From NCBI GenBank assembly GCA_030267565.1, contig BRXU01000002.1, positions 310,001 through 374,000 of the forward strand: 64,000 bases of DNA. Direction: 5' to 3'. The notes under the pieces are model-generated. The model was not told the origin of the DNA. It saw only the letters and a program-made list of their open reading frames with translations, and made no database searches. Below, in pieces: positions 22,104 through 35,000 of this stretch (its first letter is position 1; each line of letters starts with the position of its first letter). This stretch comes from Pleodorina starrii (Eukaryota; Chlorophyta; Chlorophyceae; Chlamydomonadales; Volvocaceae). The translations under genes and the position numbers were made by a program.

Positions 22104-25100
22104 ATGAGGGGGCTTTGGATGATGCCCTTGCTGGCATTGATTTGGTGAGTGAGATCTATGGGCGGGGTTTCCGTGTACATTTTGGGCACCGCGTTGTAAT
22201 GCATTTCTTGGATCCGATGGGCGGCAGCAGGCGAAACATTTTCCGTCTTATCTAATCGTTTTGTCTAAGCAAGCAAGCCTGCGGGCGTTTGTGGTCTTCG
22301 AATTGCTAGATCGAGCCACCAAATCCAACCCACGATGTCAATCCAATTCAAGCTGCCAATCCAAGCTGCCAATCCAATCGCCCAAAACCCTTCGCCTCTG
22401 CACGCGGGCGGCGCCCCACCGTACGCTCCTCTGCTGCTCATCACCCTCGGGCCCGCGCTTCTTTCAAGAGCTTGAGTTCCAACACCCTTGCCTCCTCTGG
22501 CCGCACAGTGGTCAACCACTAAACAATCCAAACATCGCTTTGCGGACCCGGCTGTGCTCCTTGATTGGCCCAAACCTCTGTCACTTGCGCTCGCAGGGCG
22601 TCGGGCGCGCTCGCGCAGAGTGCTGCTCAGACCGGTCGCATCAGCAGATTTCCTTACTTTGATTGCGCGAGAGCGTCGTCTTCGTTTGGCTTTGCCTCGA
22701 CCGTGACCTCAGTGGGAGATAACCAGTACTGCTTTAAAATGATCGCCGCACGCTGCGCTTACAACAATTGCTGCAATCGCGATGTCAGGAAGATTGAGGT
22801 GAGTGAAAGAGATTAAATCGCGCTTGGGGACTTGTGGGAGTATGTCACCCAAGAATGACGCAGTTTGGCTGAGTTTAGCGGTTTTTGCGCCCGCCTGCCG
22901 ACGGCGAAAGCGTTCAATCAAGACAATATAATCGCAAAGTAGGGCACACATCATACGAGCATTGATTTTATTTTGGCTTTCCCTTTACTTAGGGAGTCCG
23001 GACTGTAGATTCATCAGACAGGGACACATGCAGCGGCTTTGCTGCTTACTTTCAATGACCGGCGCCTGTTTCAGAGTATTGCGCTAATGTATATTCAAAT
23101 CGTCTGGTGTACTTTGTCTCCTGGAAACCGCATTCACCCCTAGTTCTGTTCTCCCACTTAGCCACCAAAACCTGCGAGTCCCTTTCCCGCATTCCACCTA
23201 CCTGCCTGCGTACCTGCCTGCCGGCCTACCTGCCTACCTGCCTACCTGCCTACCTGCCTACCTGCCTGAGCCTGCCTTCCTGCCTACCTGCCTACCTGCC
23301 TACCTGCCTACCTGCCTACCTGCCTACCTGCCTACCTGCCTACCTGCCTACCTGCCTACCTGCCTACCTGCCTACCTGCCTACCTGCCTACCTGCCTACC
23401 TGCCTACCTGCCTACCTGCCTACCTGCCTACCTGCCTACCTGCCTACCTGCCTACCTGCCTACCTGCCTACCTGCCTACCTGCCTACCTGCCTACCTGCC
23501 TACCTGCCTACCTGCCTACCTGCCTACCTGCCTACCTGCCTACCTGCCTACCTGCCTACCTGCCTACCTGCCTACCTGCCTACCTGCCTACCTGCCTACC
23601 TGCCTACCTGCCTACCTGCCTACCTGCCTACCTGCCTGCCTGCCTGCCTGCCTGAGCCTGCCTTCCTGCCTTGTTTCTATCTGCAGCTCAACGTGTATGC
23701 GTCCTGCGATGTGGGCGGCGCCTCTGTGGCGGTCACGGTCAATGGCGTCCCGACCCGCGTGGGGGCCTTCTTCGACTATCCCCGCGACGGTCCCCCCGGC
23801 AGTACCGTCCTCCGTATCTCGCAACTGAACCTGGGTCTTTTTGACAACGGCACCGAGGTTTGCTTCATACTAAAGGCCAACAGCAAAGGCCGGGGCTGCA
23901 CCTCTTTAAATATGCTCTGCATTCCCCCCGCCGGCGCCCCCCCGGGCACCTGCACGGTTGCCCTGTTCGACAACTCTCTGGACTGCTGTCCTATCAGCAC
24001 AACCAACCGCAACGAGACCTCGCCGACCTCGCCTTTCCCACCGTCTCCTGGCCCAATGAAACCCGGCGCCCCCTCACCCAGCCCGCCGTCGCCGAGCCCC
24101 CCTTCACCCAGCCCGCCCTCGCCATCTCCTCCCTCTCCCTCACCTCCCTCGCCATCTCCTCCCTCTCCCTCGCCTCCCTCGCCATCTCCTCCCTCTCCCT
24201 CGCCCCCCTCGCCACTGCCGCCCTCTCCCTCGCCGCCCTCGCCATCTCCTCCCTCTCCCTCGCCGCCCTCGCCCAAGCCACCCTCTCCCTCGCCGCCCTC
24301 ACCATCTCCTCCCTCTCCCTCGCCGCCCTCGCCCAAGCCACCCTCTCCCTCGCCTCCCTCGCCATCTCCTCCCTCTCCCTCGCCGCCCTCGCCATCTCCT
24401 CCCTCTCCCTCACCTCCCTCGCCATCTCCTCCCTCTCCCTCGCCTCCCTCGCCATCCCCTCCCTCGCCTCCCTCGCCATCTCCTCCCTCTCCCTCGCCTC
24501 CCTCGCCATCTCCTCCCTCTCCCTCGCCGCCCTCGCCCAAGCCACCCTCTCCCTCGCCTCCCTCGCCATCTCCTCCCTCTCCCTCGCCGCCCTCGCCATC
24601 TCCTCCCTCTCCCTCACCTCCCTCGCCATCTCCTCCCTCTTCCTCGCCTCCCTCGCCATCTCCTCCCTCTCCCTCGCCTCCCTCGCCCAAGCCACCCTCT
24701 CCCTCGCCTCCCTCGCCATCTCCTCCCTCTCCCTCGCCGCCCTCGCCATCTCCTCCCTCTCCCTCGCCTCCCTCGCCATCTCCTCCCCCGCCGCCCTCGC
24801 CATCTCCTCCCTCTCCCTCACCTCCCTCGCCATCTCCTCCCTCTCCCCTCCCACCGTCGCCCAAGCCACCCTCTCCTTCGCCTCCCTCCCCAGCCCCGCC
24901 CTCTCCTTCGCCGCCCTCCCCAGTACCCTCTTCCCCCGCTCCCAAGCCCTCTCCTTCTCCTCCCAGCACCTCTTGCCCCATGTGCATTGATATAACCATG
25001 GATCCTTCACAGGTATTTCCGCCGTATCAGTTCGACGTGACGGTCTGCGCCGCCGTTCAGTCCCAGATCTCGAACGATATGAACGCTGCGGCCGCAGCCC

Positions 25101-27128
25101 GGGGCATAACCTTGCCGCGATCCTTTACTGTGGATATCGGCAACTGTTCTCCAGATAAAATCAGCGTCTGTGGGACGTTCATCTCGGCGGCCGATGCGGC
25201 GAAGTTGCAGGATTGGGCGCGGATCCAGGCATCACAGTTTTGGCTGTACTCTTTTGCTGGCCCCTGCAACCCCTCGATGGAAGGTTACACGTTCCGCGTA
25301 TCTGCGGACCGCTGCATGTCGTTTTCGGAGTCTCGCGACTGCGAACGGCCGCCAACGGACTTTCCATTCTGCAAGTGAGTCTTATTTAAAGGAAGGGGCG
25401 CGGCTTGGGTTCTTGGGTATTTGCTTTGCGTGGGTTGGGTACTTGGTTTGGGTTGTTGCTGGCATGCGAAAAGTGAGGCTAACGACTGCGCGCCGCGCAG
25501 CAGCACAGGTTCGCATTCGCAGCAACATTTTGGGTAGAAAATCGACTGCGCATGACTTTGCCAAATATCTGTGCCAGCTAGTATCGGTACCGCAGCGCGT
25601 TTGGGCGTCGGAAGATGGTGTGCGTGGGGCACTGGGCCGCCGGCCCAAAGCTTCGCAACGGCACACCAAACACGGAGGGCGCGATGAGGGAAAGGGAAAG
25701 GGCCTTAAGGTACGACCTCCCGTCCCTACCCGCTCTTGTCGCAGCTGTACGACATCGCGGTACAGCACGCCGTTTTTCGTATACCCCACAATGTCTCAAG
25801 AGCCGGGTCGTACTTCCCAAACCAAGCTGCATTGCTTTATGCTCGGCGTTCTCCCTGAAGGCTACATTTTGCCGGTAAGCCGCGGCTGATGTCGCTGATG
25901 TCGCTGCTGCTGCTTCTGCTTGGCGTGACGCAGGGCATGCAGCATGGTTCATGAATGAGTCGGTTCAATACAAATGGATCCAGAGAACTAACGAGCCTTT
26001 GCCAATTACATTTGGGACTTCTGTCCATTCTTAGAATTCTTACGTCGTGTCCCCGTGCCTCTTTACAACCCTATGCGATTGCGAGTTTGCATGGCGGTCC
26101 ACAAGGCCCCTCATCCGATCGAGCACGGTCCTAAAACTCTTATGTTACTTATCGCAGGGTCCTTGCAGCGTCGAGGATATGCTTAAGAAACTCGAGATTT
26201 GGGCCGGTGGGTCGCGGGCTCTTGGTGTCTTCAGAACCGTCCCATGGGTTGTCGTACTAACACAGGGGGTTCAGCCAGCTGGCTCATTCTGCAAATGCAG
26301 ACTTGTGTCGTTGTTTTTTGGACTCGTGTGGTTTGTGGCAGTGGGCTCCAGACTCCTACGGAGACTGGTGTTGAGCAAACCGCGTTGTTGTACAGTCGTA
26401 CACCGGGGGCGGCCACTCCGCGGTCCGAACCCGGTCCTGGACGTCGGGCCGGAGACAAATCGCAAAAGTGACGACAACTGCATGCTGCGTCTGTAACTGT
26501 TGGTAACCTCGCAGATGAGTCTCTTAAGACTGCCATGAAGGGAGTGCGGCTGACGAGCTCCAACGGCACCTCGAAGTGGTTGCCTCCCTCGTGGGGAGCA
26601 AAGGGTTCTTACACTTTTAAGGGTGAGAGCTTTGGCGACCCGATATCCCAGCGACCCAGCCGCAATGCGTCGTGCTATCGTACCCGCACCCCGTACACGG
26701 CGTTTGAATTACACAGCGTGTCTTTGCAGCCTGAGTACGAATTACGAACGTTTGAACGCCCGTTTGCGGCGGGTTAGGGCAGGTTTGGAGCCTGCGTCGT
26801 GCGGCACGAGGCGGCTGCACCCCGTTATCATGCTTGGCATGGCAAAACATGGCAAACCTTTGAGATGTGTTTTTGCGAGTTTGGGTGTAGTTGTATTGCG
26901 GTGCACCTTCCAAGATTTCGCCCCGTTAGTAGCAACGGACCCTCTCGTCGCTCGGCGTGGTTTGGTCGCGCAGTGTCTTCGATTAACTGGGACAGGCCCG
27001 CGGCCGATGGCGCGTGGATCTGCTTGGAGCTGCGCAACGATGTCAATTTGAACAAGTTCTGCCTGGACGATGGCACCTGGTACGTGGTGTGCCCTGCGCT
27101 GTCTGCGCTCCCTGCAGTAGCAATCTAG
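22104..27128 (+). CDS. Pherophorin, extracellular matrix glycoprotein with Ser-Pro spacer
   Basis: Volvocine extracellular-matrix protein. Seven exons close in phase: 22104-22144, 22645-22798, 23687-25374, 25745-25874, 26158-26206, 26515-26622 and 26974-27128, giving 774 residues. The start at 22104 gives a signal peptide, [14 protein letters not shown]; the upstream in-frame ATG at 22014 adds a polar stretch and was not used. The N-terminal pherophorin domain (about 16-150) has [29 protein letters not shown] and [12 protein letters not shown] hydroxyproline-type spacer of SPSPPSP units follows (about 180-492). The second domain starts at about 493 ([20 protein letters not shown]) and includes [57 protein letters not shown] and FCLDDG. 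The last 17 residues diverge from the usual Cys-containing end. The spacer should be O-glycosylated and cross-linked in the wall; that is family knowledge. Confidence 0.94.
23196..23660 (+). repeat. (TACCTGCC)n octanucleotide array in pherophorin intron 2
   Basis: About 50 nearly perfect copies of tacctgcc, with a variant block (tgagcctgccttcctgcc) near each end. It ends about 25 bp before the acceptor at 23686, so it supplies much of the pyrimidine-rich tract. Confidence 0.95.
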
Positions 27129-27135
27129 GCATTAC

Positions 27136-27140
27136 TGTAA
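27136..27140 (+). terminator. TGTAA polyadenylation signal of the pherophorin gene
   Basis: The tgtaa pentamer, the usual volvocine poly(A) signal, lies 8 bp past the stop codon. That makes a very short 3' UTR, so a later site may be the one used. Confidence 0.5.
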
Positions 27141-29095
27141 AATTAGGTCGCCTCGTGCCTGACTGGCTGCATTTGAACATCGAATGCTTTGAAGTCTATG
27201 TCTCCAATAGTACCATTTTTTAAACGCACAGGACCGGATTTTTCAGAATGAGCTCGGGAACCCACGTGTGATTTGTCATGTTCTGATTCAGGCGCCTCTT
27301 CCTTGCCCTTGGTCCCCCTACGCTAAATGTGTGCTCCACAGCCACATTTCTCTCTTCAACCTCGCTTCTTCCAAGGCCTGCTGCCCGACGTACCGGACCG
27401 CGGTCGCTTACTAAAGTCCTGGTGTCAACGACCGTTGCAAACGACCGATAATGGACCGGGAGCACCGGAGCCGCATTTAATTCTAGGAGCTCAAAAGTTC
27501 GCCTCAGTAAGCGTTTCCTGAATGGTCAGTGTGGTTGTTTTGGGCTGGATGTCGAGGTACATTGCGGCCGCAGGTTAATTGCGCTATCCGACCGCCAGGT
27601 TGAATTTTTACTTACGCTCGTGTGTCAGTATCTTGGTTTTAAAGACCTGTTTTACTCTTTATTTTTTGTTGCATGTAGTGAGTTTGATTAAGATATGTCT
27701 AGAGCCGAGTAGTTGTAGTTGCCGTGGTCGGGATGCTCCAGCGTCCGCTGGGCAGCGCCCTTTGCGCGCCCTCAGAGAGTGTCGATGACGGCACTCTTCA
27801 CGCATCTCTGCTGCAAGGGCAGCGTCTTGTCTGCGACGGGACAAATGCTGCTATTTTTTAGCTCACTAGGTTCTAGAAATAGTTCTCGTTTCTCGTATGT
27901 ATACCAACAATATTCGACACTGTTGAGGACTACCGTCTCTCGAGCACTCGTCGGTTCCTCACCAACGCATAATCCACGCCTAAAAGTTACATGGCCTCTG
28001 CTGGCTGTCGTTTGGGCCGTTTGGACCCGTGGTGCGTGCGTGCTAGGGACCGGCGCTTGTTTCGGGGTTTGGCGGCGTTCGTCCTCGCCACCAGAGTAGG
28101 GCCAGCAGGGCAAGGTTAGCAGTTGTTTGGCGCGCGCGCTGGAGGCGTTTAACGGAATGAGGGCAGGTTTGGCAGAACAGAACGGGCAGAACGTGTAGCA
28201 GAACAGGCGTAGGCAGGTCTGGAATAGGTGTAGGCAGGTTTGCAGTAGGCGCAGGAGATCCCTTGATGGAAGGTTTTATTAGCCGCAGAGGCTGGCATGT
28301 TGGTATGTAGGGTCGTGAAGTGCTCGTGGGGATTTTGTCGGGTCGTACCCGGCCGGTAGGGTCGAAATGCGTATTCTGCAGTGCGTATTCTGCAAGACGG
28401 CGTATCCCCTGATGCGCCTCCTTGTCTCATCCCCCTTGATGAGGCTCTGCTGCCTAGGGGCGGTAGTGAAGCCTGTTGGCAAACTTGAGCAAACTCGGGA
28501 CACTGTGTAAGGGTAAGGTTTGTCACACTCCGACCCTGGGCTCTGATGACGGCCACAACGAGCTCCAGCTCTCCCACGCGCCAACGGCTGCTGAGGCACA
28601 CGTGAGGAGTGATCCACTTTAGCAGCGGATGTTAGCTATAGTATTTGTCAAAGCTATGGTATAGAGCATCCGACTGCGCACGTGGCTCTACGCGCAAGCT
28701 AGCGCGTTGCGGTCCTCTCAACCTCATGGCTCCTACCCAGCCGCCATCCGCAATATAACGGTAAGCGACCAGCCGACCTGGTTCGGCCTAGGTGCTGGGC
28801 TTGACCATGGTATGCTGCCTGTGACAGTGACGGCCACATGACTGGCACGGCAGTTGACCTGTCGAACAGCCGCTGAGGGGGAGCTCTTGACACACCGCCT
28901 CTGCAGGGCCCGCGGGTCTCACAAGGCCCTGACACCAACCCGCCTGTAGCCCCAACCTCTTTCGACCTCCCCCACCACCCCTCTGACAATACGGTAGTTC
29001 CCCGCAACACGAGAACAGTGCGGTCCCGCATTGCGCCCCCCTTGTCCCGCATTGCATTTGGAGTAATCAGGAACGAAGCCAAGCAACCAACCAAC
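27141..29095. other. Spacer without supportable gene
   Basis: No multi-exon gene could be assembled. A minus-strand stretch at 27223-27465 (VEHTFSVGGPRARKRRLNQN) vaguely recalls the C-terminal dimerisation region of hAT transposases but is too short to call. Around 28140-28260 a short degenerate repeat (gtaggcaggt) occurs several times. Confidence 0.4.
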
Positions 29096-30560
29096 AGGCC
29101 CATGGGTCGAGGCTGGGCCCATGGGTCGGTCAAGACTGGGCCCATGGGTCGAGGCTGGGCCCATGGGTCGGTCAAGACTGGGCCCATGGGTCGAGGCTGG
29201 GCCCATGGGTCGGTCAAGACTGGGCCCATGGGTCGAGACTGGGCCCATGGGACGAGACTGGGCCCATGGGTCGGTCAAGACTGGGCCCATAGGTCGAGGC
29301 TGGGCCCATGGGTCGGCACTGGGCCCATGGGTCGGTCAAGACTGGGCCCATGGGTCGAGACTGGGCCCATGGGACGAGACTGGGCCCATGGGTCGGTCAA
29401 GACTGGGCCCATAGGTCGAGGCTGGGCCCATGGGTCGGCACTGGGCCCATGGGTCGGTCAAGACTGGGCCCATGGGTCGAGGCTGGGCCCATGGGTCGGC
29501 ACTGGGCCCATGGGACGAGGCTGGGCCCCATGGATCGAGACTGGGCCCATGGGACGAGACTGGGCCCATGGGTCGGTCAAGACTGGGCCCATAGGTCGAG
29601 GCTGGGCCCATGGGTCGAGGCTGGGCCCATGGGTCGAGGCTGGGCCCATGGGTCGAGGCTGGGCCCATGGGTCGGCACTGGGCCCATGGGTCGAGGCTGG
29701 GCCCCATGGGTCGAGACTGGGCCCATGGGACGAGACTGGGCCCATGGGTCGAGGCTGGGCCCATGGGTCGAGGCTGGGCCCATGGGTCGGCACTGGGCCC
29801 ATGGGACGAGACTGGGCCCATGGGTTGAGGCTGGGCCCATGGGTCGGCACTGGGCCTATGGGTCGAGGCTGGGCCCATGGGTCGGTCAAGACTGGGCCCA
29901 TGGGTCGAGGCTGGGCCCATGGGTCGGCACTGGGCCCATGGGACGAGACTGGGCCCATGGGTCGAGGCTGGGCCCATGAGTCGGCACTGGGCCCATGGGA
30001 CGAGACTGGGCCCATGGGTCGAGGCTGGGCCCATGGGTTGGCACTGGGCCTATGGGTCGAGGCTGGGCTCATTGGTCGGTCAAGACTGGGCCCATGGGTC
30101 GGGGCTGGGCCCATGGGTCGAGGCTGGGCCTATGGGTCGAGGCTGGGCCCATGGGTCGAGGCTGGGCCCATGGGTCGAGGCTGGTTCCAAGGGTCGAGGC
30201 TGGGCCCATGGGTCGGTCAAGACTGGGCCCATGGGTCGAGGCTGGGCCCATGGGTCGGCACTGGGCCCATGGGACGAGACTGGGCCCATGGGTCGAGGCT
30301 GGGCCCATGAGTCGGCACTGGGCCCATGGGACGAGACTGGGCCCATGGGTCGAGGCTGGGCCCATGGGTTGGCACTGGGCCTATGGGTCGAGGCTGGGCT
30401 CATTGGTCGGTCAAGACTGGGCCCATGGGTCGGGGCTGGGCCCATGGGTCGAGGCTGGGCCTATGGGTCGAGGCTGGGCCCATGGGTCGAGGCTGGGCCC
30501 ATGGGTCGAGGCTGGTTCCAAGGGTCGAGGCTGGGCCCATGGGTCGAGGCTGGCCCTGAA
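29096..30560. repeat. 19-bp minisatellite with higher-order 331-bp duplication
   Basis: About 75 copies of gggcccatgggtcgaggct and variants (gtcggcact, gacgagact, gtcggtcaagact). Each unit carries a ggcccatggg palindrome. Because 19 is not a multiple of 3, ORFs repeat every 57 bp as a 19-residue unit, on both strands. A block from about 29865 reappears 331 bp later (gtcggtcaag at 29881 and 30212; catgagtcgg at 29975 and 30306). Confidence 0.97.
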
Positions 30561-32099
30561 ACCTTAGTCCCGTCACCCATCAGCCTGCTCTTGTGCGCGG
30601 GGCACCTGTCCTGTCCGAGCACAGGCGCCTGGCGACGCCGCCGCCCTCCCCCGCCCTCCCTTGCTCTTGACGTCCTCACCTCCTAAAGCACAGACAGCAC
30701 GGGATTCAAGCCGCTCTCTCTCACTCTCTGCTTCATGAGTCACGTGAATCTTACAGGTGCTCTGAGTGGCTGCTAAAATCCACTCCACTTTCCGTTCCAC
30801 TCCTTTTGACTGGCCCCTCTTGACACCCTGAGTGCCCCTTCCTAGCGCCCCTCACGTATCGGGTATCGCCCCGCCGTCGCGTCGCGAGGGCCATCGACGC
30901 GGGCATCCAACCATTCACCCCAACTTCCGAAACCAACTACCAACGCCCCTCTCCCCACCGCACTCCCAACATGTACCTGTACTGTACTGTACTCACACAT
31001 GAGTCGGACGGGACCCAGGATAGCCGACTCGCGCAAGAAAGGGTAGAGAATACACTACTATCATAGTCTTCTGGTCCCCGAAAGGAAGCAAGAGCAAACT
31101 AGAGAGAGAGAGAGCACCCCCCGACCCTCCCCGCGCGGCGCGGCGGTGCACAACGCACCACGCAACACGCTCATCTCGCAACCCCACCACATTGCAGCAT
31201 TGCAGCTTTGCAGTCGCTCCTACACTACACCACACCCCTTCCCTTCTCCGCTACCCAGCCGCCGCTGCCGCGGCGGCAACGACCCGCGATCCACCACCAC
31301 TCCACCACCACCAACCCACCAAAAGCTAGGCAAAACGTGCGCTCACTCGCGCAACGCACACGCCCCATTTTCTTTCTAAAAGCGCTACAAGCAGAGTGTG
31401 CGTCACCGCCAGCCTCGCTCGTTATCGACCCACCGGGCCAGCACCCAGAAGCACCCCTTGTGGTTGGTCCGTGCTATTCAGATTAGATTAGATAGCTACC
31501 CGCCTTAACTCGCCTTACCTTATACGGTAGCAGCTCACCTGCCCTGACAACATGGGAAATGCCTACGGTCGATCGGGCTGGCACGGGTGCCGCTGGCGCA
31601 GCACCTTGCTGCCACAGCGCCACGATGCCACCGCCGTGTGACTCGATGCCCCGTGCCCCATGCGCCGTGCCGTACCCACACCGCTGTCCGTCCGTATTTC
31701 AAAGCCCATTTGGCGCTGCCCCTGCCTCCTGCCTTCTGCCCACAAGTCCAGTGATGTCGTGTCACATCAGTGCTCATGTCGCATCATGATGTGTGTGTGC
31801 GTCCTATCTCACTCACTCTCTCTCTTTCCTTCTCTTTCTAGGCTCTCAAGTCTCAGTCTGACTTCAGTCTCCCGGGGACTCCTGACAATGACATGACGCG
31901 ACATGGAAATGCGACGGAAAAGGCTTTCTCGTCCCGTCCCAAACCTACCATGCACAGCCGTTGCAGCTGCGGGACCAGCCCTCTCCTCCTCTCCCCTCTT
32001 CCCCCTCCCGGTCCCACCCTATCCATTACGCTCCCCCATGTGGGCGCCCACGCGCTGCCGACTACGCCCACGTGCGTTCCTTTCCACCACCACCCCCTC
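30561..32099. other. 3' flank of the large helical-repeat gene
   Basis: Downstream of the minus-strand stop at 32100. No gene is recognised. The first minus-strand TGTAA (ttaca, 30753-30757) is about 1.3 kb past the stop. Minor (gtact) and (gaga) microsatellites occur near 30980 and 31105. Confidence 0.4.
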
Positions 32100-35000
32100 T
32101 CACATCGCCGCTCGCCGCCGTCGCTGCTGCGGCTCCGGTTGCTGCAGCTCTAGCGAGTGGGGGTGAGGGTGAGGGTGGGTATCGAACGAGGTGCGGCTGA
32201 GATCGGCCTCGCGACGCACTCGCGCCGCGGCCATTCGGCCGCCGCCGCCGCCGCCGCGGCGGCCTACGCCAGACCCCGCCGCCGCTGCCGCGGCCGCTGC
32301 CGCCGCCGGCGGTTGCACCGGAGCGGAGAAGAACTTCTTGCTGAGTGCGGCGAGGTCAATGCCGGGCTCATCATCCTCGGTTTCGCTGACCTCGGCTGCT
32401 GACGTCTCCGGCGCCGCCGGCTCCGGCTCCCTCGCGCCATCCCCGACCCCGACCCCGCCCTCGTCCTCGTCCACGTCCTCGTCCTCGCCGCCGCTCTCTT
32501 TGTTGAAGCCGTTTAGTGCGTCGACGGCGCGACGGCGGCCGTTGGCAAACTGATGTCCGTTGGCGCCCCGCGCCGCCGCCCCCGCATCGGCGGGCTCCTC
32601 GTCAATGCCGCCTTCGCCTCCGCCGCCGCCGCCCTGCATCTGCCGCATCTGCTGCAGCACTGCCCGCGGGTGACTGGTGGCGGACTCCCTCCCGCCCCGC
32701 GCCGCCAGATCGCCCCTCCCCGCGCTGCCGTTCTGTGACGCTGAGCCCAGGCCACCTGCCGCACCGAATGCCGTACTGACGCCCTCGGGCGAAGACTTGC
32801 TGATTCGTAGCCTCGCCTCGTCCATCCAGCTCAACGGTTTCGGAGCAGCACCGCCTCTGCCCCTGCCGCCGCCATTGATGCTGCGCGTCGGGGCATCAGC
32901 ACCAGCGGCGGTGTCTCCGGCGGCGGCATCAGCGGCACCTCCGGCGGCGACACGTACAGGATCCGGATCCGAATCCCGATCTGGATCAGCCCCCAGCGGC
33001 TCGCTGCGGAGAGGCTGGCTGCCAGACGCCGGCGGCGATGACGACGACTCCTCAGAAGACACGGCCGCGGGTACATCGCCGCCTCCGACGCCGAGGGCTG
33101 ACATATCGTCGTCGTCGGGTGCCGCCCCAGGGACCGCCGCCACCTCCGCCTCGGCGGCCGCGTAAGCTCCGAAAGCGGCAGCGCCCTCGCCGCCGCCGTT
33201 GCCATGGCCATTGCCATTGCCGTTGCTCAGGCTAAAGCCGTCGCCGTGTCCTCCTCCGCCGTAGCCGTTTGTTCCGCCGTACCCGTTGCCAGATTCAACT
33301 CCGCTGCCGCTGCCGTTGTAGCTGCCACCGCCGACCGCGCCCCCACCACGCAATGCCACGTCCATGGATGGCCGCAAGCCGCTAGCGCCCAGGAGGCCGC
33401 CCACGGCGCCGCCGGGCGCACCACCGCCGGCGGCCCCACCGACGGCGCCGCCGCCGCCGCCGCCAGAAGCCGCTGCGAAGCCCTCCAACGGCACCCACTG
33501 CTGCTCCAGCTGCTGCTGCTGCTCCAGCTGCTGCTGTTGCTGCTGCCTCCGGTCCAGCTCGTCCAACCGCTCCAGGGCGGCAGGGGGAAGTTGGTGCCGC
33601 CACTCGGCCAACCGCGCCTCCGCCTGCGTTGCGTTTTCCGTGCGGGCCGACAGGAATGTGGGCCGACAGGAAAGCGCCGTTGAGGGGAGGGGAGGGGAGG
33701 GCGAAGACAGCGCGACTGGTTGAGTCGAGCGCAGTAGAGGCAGTAGAGCCCATCACCACCACAACAACATAACTACACAATAATGACCCAACAACAACGA
33801 CCATGGTGAAGGCATCCCAGGACCGAGAGCCGAAGAAGGCTTCTTGCTGCGACCAACGAGCGAGCTGGCACCGCGGCACCGCGAACGCCGAACCCCGTCG
33901 ACCAGCTCCTGCCCGCCCCCATGCGGTCAGCCACCCATCCAGCCACATTGCGCTGTCCCTGCTGCCCTGTCCCACCCTGTCCCACCCTGTCCCGCCCTGT
34001 CCCCACCCACCTGCGACAACACGGACCGCGCCGCCAGCAGCTGCCTGACAGCCTCCGCATCCGCCTCCCCCGCCGCCACCCTTGCCTCCAAGCCCGCCTG
34101 CTGCTGCTGGTGGTGGTGGTGGTGGTGGTGCAGCTGCTGTTGACGTTGCTCCAGTAGAGTCAGGTTGTCCCGCTGCTGCCGTACCAACTGCTGCAGCCTC
34201 AACACCTGCGTCGTGCGGGGGGGGGGGGGGGGCGGACACCCGGGGCAGAGGGACAGAGAGGAAGGGGAGTGAGTGGACGGCGCGCACGACCCCAAACATA
34301 CACACATACCGGCAAACCACTTCATCAGCGCGCAGCGCAGCGCACACGCACACACACACACTCTCTCTCTCTCTCTTTGCCTTTCCTCTGTGGCCCTCCC
34401 TGGAATACATAACACAACCCTGCCCGCCAGCAGCCCACTCCCGGTGCTCAGCCGCGCTCTCCTGCCACCACCGCACCGCCCAGCCCGCCCATGCACCCAC
34501 CCAAACGTCCAACCGCCAACTTCCAACCACCCACCTTGGCCAGGAGCTCCCCGGGCAGCTCGGCTGCCGCCGCCGGCGGTACGGCAGAAGCCTCCACGTC
34601 GATCGCCCCGCCTTCACGCGCCCCCGCCGCCGTCGTCGCGTCCGGCATGGACGCCCGAGAGAGCCACCAGGGCTGTCGTATCCCAGTAACGCCATCCAAC
34701 TGCCCCGTCCCCGCCGCCGCCCCGCCGGCGCCACCGGCGCCGCCGTGCCGCGCCCGCCGCCGCGTCGACAAGATCAGCGATCGAAGATCTGGATCCAGAT
34801 TCCCAGGATCCGAATCTAGCATGGACTGGTACGCCGCCTCCAGCTCCTCGTCTTCGGTGCCCGAATCCGGATCCAAGCCGGATCTGACCCACGTCCGCGC
34901 GGCGGGACGACCCGCGGGTCGGCCGCGCGAGCGAATGACCTTCGGCTGCGCCGCCGCCGCCGCCGCCTCCTCGCGCTCCGCTGCCGCTTCCGAGCGGCTG

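Noticed and set aside
23107..23655. 182-codon ORF of repeated LPTCLPAY
   Set aside because: It is the tacctgcc array inside the pherophorin intron, whose flanking exons join in phase without it.
23776..25010. Minus-strand Gly/Glu-rich and Arg/Glu-rich ORFs
   Set aside because: Antisense shadows of the Ser-Pro spacer of the pherophorin.
27220..27465. Possible hAT transposase C-terminal fragment
   Set aside because: Only a loose resemblance over about 20 residues; no catalytic residues or terminal repeats.
29018..30686. ORFs up to 430 codons on both strands in the 19-bp array
   Set aside because: They are translations of the minisatellite; open frames occur in several phases and on both strands with no non-repeat domain.
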